Assembly (NCBI GenBank): GCA_963969395.1
Contig: OZ017797.1
Span: forward strand, 20,274,001-20,338,000
Direction of reading: 5' to 3'
DNA length: 64,000 bases
Source of the DNA: Pseudoscleropodium purum
Lineage: Eukaryota > Streptophyta > Bryopsida > Hypnales > Brachytheciaceae
Part shown: one piece after another, positions 60,406-64,000 of the stretch
How positions within the stretch are numbered: the first letter of the stretch is position 1
How the letters are laid out: the number at the start of each line of letters is the position of its first letter
Notes under the pieces: model-generated
Told to the model about the DNA's origin: nothing
Seen by the model: only the letters and a program-made list of their open reading frames with translations
The model's database searches: none
Program-made: the position numbers and the translations under genes

Positions 60406-61611
60406 GTTGGGTGGCGAGAATTATGTGCCCCAACACTATTTACACATAAGTTGAAAAATAGTGTTGGGGGTAAAAACAGGGAACAATACTAATTATCACC
60501 CAACACTATTTACCAATTTTAGTGTAGTTGTTTCTTAGTCTTTGGGTACTTTTGAGATCTTATTATTTTGGAAATGCTGAATACTAATGGAGTTGGTTCC
60601 CAAGTTCAACAAACATATTAATCTTTAAATGACAAGCTAGTCATCATAGAAATCATCTATTTTGATACTATATAAATTATTGGCTTAAAAGAATCCAAAG
60701 CACTCATTGGAACTCAAACTAGTGTGCAAGATCTTTGCTTTCTACACAAAATTCTAATGATGAAATATCCATTTCAAAATAGAAGGATTCTTTGTCATCC
60801 ATTGTCCACTTTTTGACCTCTACATCCTTACACAATTAAGATGTTGTAGAAAAAGTTGTAAGCTTTCCCAATTTGAATTCACATAGGTTCGTAGCCATTG
60901 AGAAAAGATACAATTGCCCTTCACCTAACATTTCAAATTCTATTGTACATTTCACAATTCACCTTTTCCTTTACTTCACAGTTCAAAGTGGAGTGCATGG
61001 AGAGATTTCTAGTTATTCAAAGAGCAAGATGTTGAACTTGTCCTATGAAGTGGGCCTTATAGGGTGAATTTTGTGCTCTACACAGAAATTATAAAAAAAT
61101 CCTCCTATTTTGTGCCATGTTAATTCTATGCTTTTGACAAGTCCCATCAAACTTAGGGTATGTTCCCACTTGATGTTAGAGGTGTTGTTTAGAATTTGAA
61201 TCTGGTCCAGAAGTAGTTCTAAATTCATTCCTAAGACCCTATGTAAGAACACCTTTAACAACTTCAGAGAACGGGTTTAGCGTCCTGCACAAGCGGGCCT
61301 ACTTGGCCACGGGCGACATGTGCTGGACTGCTGGTTGAACGCACTGTTACTAAAAGTTGTTTTCATCTATCCTAACAGGATTTGCCGCCTAATACATGCC
61401 CATTCAGAGGATTCTCAAGGCTGCATTGTTTATGCTAGCTTCACAAATGGAGCGATCTGGAAGTTAGTTTTTGCTCAGTCTAATACTTGCCTGCCTCTGG
61501 AATGCAACTCCGCTCAGAATCAGTTCATACATTTCCTTGGAGTTCAATGAAACTTCTTTCATTTGATTTTAAAAAATCGGAAAAGTTTCAAACGTGACGT
61601 CGGAATTGCGT
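60406..61611. other. Intergenic DNA before the second PrpF-like copy
   Basis: 60620-60860 is the second member of the dispersed repeat also found at 33390-33640. 61040-61140 shares motifs with 37670-37825. 61261-61560 is balanced in composition; a 26-codon frame ending at 61338 (ENGFSVLHKRAYLATGDMC) looks protein-like but is too short to assign. No similarity to the promoter of the intact PrpF-like gene is seen. Confidence 0.4.
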
Positions 61612-61615
61612 TCGC

Positions 61616-63405
61616 ATGGCGCAGAAGATGATCCCGTGTTTGTTCATGCGCGGAGGTACTTCGCGTGGGGCGTACTTTCTCCAGGCCCATCTGCCCCGTG
61701 ACAGGGAGACGCTGGACAAGGTGCTGCTGGCCGTCATGGGCTCGCCCGATCCCTTGCAGATCGACGGGCTCGGCGGCGCGGCCACCACCACCAGCAAAGT
61801 GGCGCTCCTGGCAGTCTCGGACGTCCCCGGCGTGGACATCGACTTCCACTTCGCGCAAGTGTCCGTCGCCACGGCCGTCGTGGACTGGGGCCCGACGTGC
61901 GGGAACATCCTCGCTGGCGTCGGACCCGCGGCGATCGAAATGGGGTTGATTCGCAGCGTCGGTCGCGCCGAGACGAAGATCCGGATTCGCTCAGTGAACA
62001 CCGGCGGCGTTGTCCAGGCCGTTGTGAAGACGGCTGGCGGACAGGTATATACAAGAAGCCTTGCTAACGTCTTTTGAAACCTTAGACAGCGAAGTTCAAA
62101 TCGTCGTTGCAATTCGAAATCGGAACATGAGTAATGGCTTGTTAGAACGGCATCGTTCGTAGCTTTTCACTCTGGACCGAGATTTGACCGAGAAATGGGC
62201 AAGAAATTTCACGAAACGAATCAGCTTGTTGGCTCTCTAACGAGTAGCTTTCCAACAAGTTATCACTCCGACAATTCAGTTCAGAATTGAGCACCAAATC
62301 TGAATCTGAAATTTCGGGAGCAACGATTATTTACCGGAACATCAAAGCCCTCTAGAACCCGCCAAATGTTACAGTTCAACAGATGCTGTGTTCTAAGGTT
62401 TCAAACTTCGATTTCGCAATTCGTGGTTTCGCAGGTGACTTACGAAGGCGACGTCGCCATTGCAGGCGTGCCAGGTACTTCTGCACCGATCGAGCTTCGC
62501 TTCAAGGACATCGTGGGTTCCAAGACGGGGGGGAAGCTATTACCCACTGGGCGCTTGCGCGACGAGATCTCCGGGGTGGACGTCACCTGCATAGACTGCG
62601 GGATGCCAATCGTCATCGCGCGCGCTTCCGCGATGGGGAAGACGGGGTACGAGACCAAGGACGAGCTCGACTCCGACCGCGAGTTTTTCCAGAAACTGGA
62701 ATCCATCCGGCGAATTGCGGGTGCGATGATGGGACTGGGCGACGTAACGGACCGCGTGATTCCCAAGTTCGCGATCGTCGCGGCGCCGCGAGGGCATCAA
62801 GGGGCCGTGACTGCGCGGTACTTCGTCCCGACCGCCACGCACGCCACCATGGCCGTGACGGGCGCCATTAGCATCGGTTGCTGTTACGTTCTGGAAGGAA
62901 CAGTCGCCTAAGATGTCTCCGCACATACAAGGCGCGCGAACGACGACGTGATCATCGAGCATCCGTTGGGCGAAATGCCAATTGTACTTAAGGCGACGAA
63001 GAATGACGATGACGACCTCATTATGGACGTCCAGAGCGCGGGCGTTGTGCGCACGGCGCGGCTGTTATTCTCGGGGTTGGTGAGAGTACCAAGGCAAGGG
63101 CTGGAACGGCAAGGGCTTGAACAAGTTACAGAACTCGAAGAATATCATGATTTGAACCAACAATTTCGGAAGCTTTATCGAGGGGGCAAAGTGACCTGCC
63201 GATCAAGTCATCACAAGTACGCTGAGCGAGTGTATTGAAGGTGCGACTTCCAGAAATTCCTGCCACTCGTTTTCAAGCGCGGGCCACTATGAATGCTCGC
63301 CAGTTCGGCGTCGGCACTCTGTGTCGGTACCCTAATGGCTTCTGTCCCTCCGGGTTTAGTTACAAATGATTCCATAGCCATGTGTAAATAGACCGTAGTG
63401 CACAT
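61616..63405 (+). pseudogene. PrpF/GalD-like isomerase, second copy with broken 3' half
   Basis: A near-copy of the gene at 43906: exon 1 61616-62044, intron 62045-62434, exon 2 from 62435. The first 375 or so bases of exon 1 are identical to the other copy and keep Lys61 and Cys95. In exon 2 the Tyr302 codon TAC has become TAA at 62909-62911, so the product would stop after 301 aa and lose the VVRTARLLF end of the second domain. The frame then stays open and recognisable to about 63195, where loss of one T shifts it, ending at 63238. There is also a 12-15 bp insertion near 63108 relative to copy 1. Splice sites are intact (CAG|GTATAT, TTTCGCAG|GTG). Homology starts within a few bases of the ATG and ends about 40 bases past the former stop. 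Transcription from its unrelated upstream DNA is uncertain. Confidence 0.88.
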
Positions 63406-64000
63406 AGCTGAATCACTGGTTTCCTTGCCATCTGAAGGCTGGCTATATTATGGGCGCATTGATGATCTTCATATAGTTTGACTACTCGTGAATTTTACGG
63501 TTTGCATTCGGATTGCAATTGTAGCCCTGGAAGTTGTCGAGTCAATGGCTTACCATTTCTGTAGCCAGACTCGAGAATTGACTCTATTTGAACTCATGTA
63601 TATTTGTGAGCATCATACACGGGTACTAAGTTTGCAGCAATTGTTTACCCCTATTCCTAAAACTTCGAAACACAATCTTGAACGTCATGGTGTTCTGTTG
63701 TGCAGATGCCGGTTTAGTACGGTGTAGAAGTCAATTGGACATTGACCACGATGAGGAAATTAGTTCGCGCTCCGAGTTTTCTACAAGATCATTCGATGAC
63801 ACTCTAACGATCCTCTAATCTGCAAGCCGAATATGTAGCCTGTACTAACATGGAAATGTACTAAAACTGTACAAATTTGTTCAAAATTGTACCGAGCTGT
63901 GTTGCAGCGATTTCTTCAAATCTCGGTCACAACCTGATCGATCGTCGAACGATATCCAAACAAAAATATGCTTTAGGTAACCTTCGATCATGTCGTTTGC
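63406..64000. other. 3' flank of the second PrpF-like copy
   Basis: Balanced composition without a recognised gene. One 79-codon plus-strand frame (63488-63727) matches nothing. A short repeat of (a)ctgtacaaattt/aattgtacc lies at about 63858-63895. Confidence 0.4.

Overview
The window looks like nuclear DNA of a land plant, most likely a non-seed plant such as a bryophyte; the species cannot be fixed from the sequence. The evidence is gene content and structure. There is a type II metacaspase, a plant-type PUB62/63 U-box protein, a plant-type RNFT-like RING membrane protein and an intronless plant-type mitochondrial dicarboxylate carrier. Introns are mostly short GT-AG introns, and telo-box-like aaaccctaa motifs lie near several 5' ends. 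Genes are compact, GC-balanced islands separated by long, very AT-rich, CpG-poor stretches full of decayed transposable elements.

Layout. 1-956: decayed piggyBac transposase (+), cut by the window edge. 3385-3616: 22-bp minisatellite. 3605-4316: two-exon DUF1697 gene (-), a family best known from bacteria. 4319-4702: diverged duplication of its 5' region. 4887-6551: intronless type II metacaspase (-) with a repetitive linker. 7520-7713: pogo-like MITE. 11398-14148: eight-exon RNFT-like RING E3 (-), boundaries resolved to the base. 15.7-22.5 kb: AT-rich repeats. 23518-28748: PUB62/63-like U-box gene (+), about 13 exons, with a TIR element in one intron. 28.8-35.5 kb: AT-rich, with foldbacks and a 22-base C run. 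35592-36527: mitochondrial dicarboxylate carrier (-). 37.6-43.3 kb: more MITEs. 43906-45798: intact two-exon PrpF/GalD-like isomerase gene (+). 46-61 kb: AT-rich, including a 1.09-kb CACTA-like element and a 0.95-kb TIR element. 61616-63405: second PrpF/GalD-like copy (+), broken by a stop codon and a frameshift.

The genes do not form a pathway or operon. Two encode ubiquitin ligases (ER-membrane RING; U-box), one a cell-death protease, one a mitochondrial carrier, and two families (DUF1697, PrpF/GalD) look bacterial in origin but carry spliceosomal introns. The most notable points are the PrpF pair (17,710 bp apart, mosaic divergence, one copy broken), the lysine-free Arg/Gly/Tyr/Glu repeat linker of the metacaspase, the intron-bearing DUF1697 gene, and several unnamed TIR or foldback families. 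I saw no convincing tRNA, rRNA, CRISPR array or organelle DNA.
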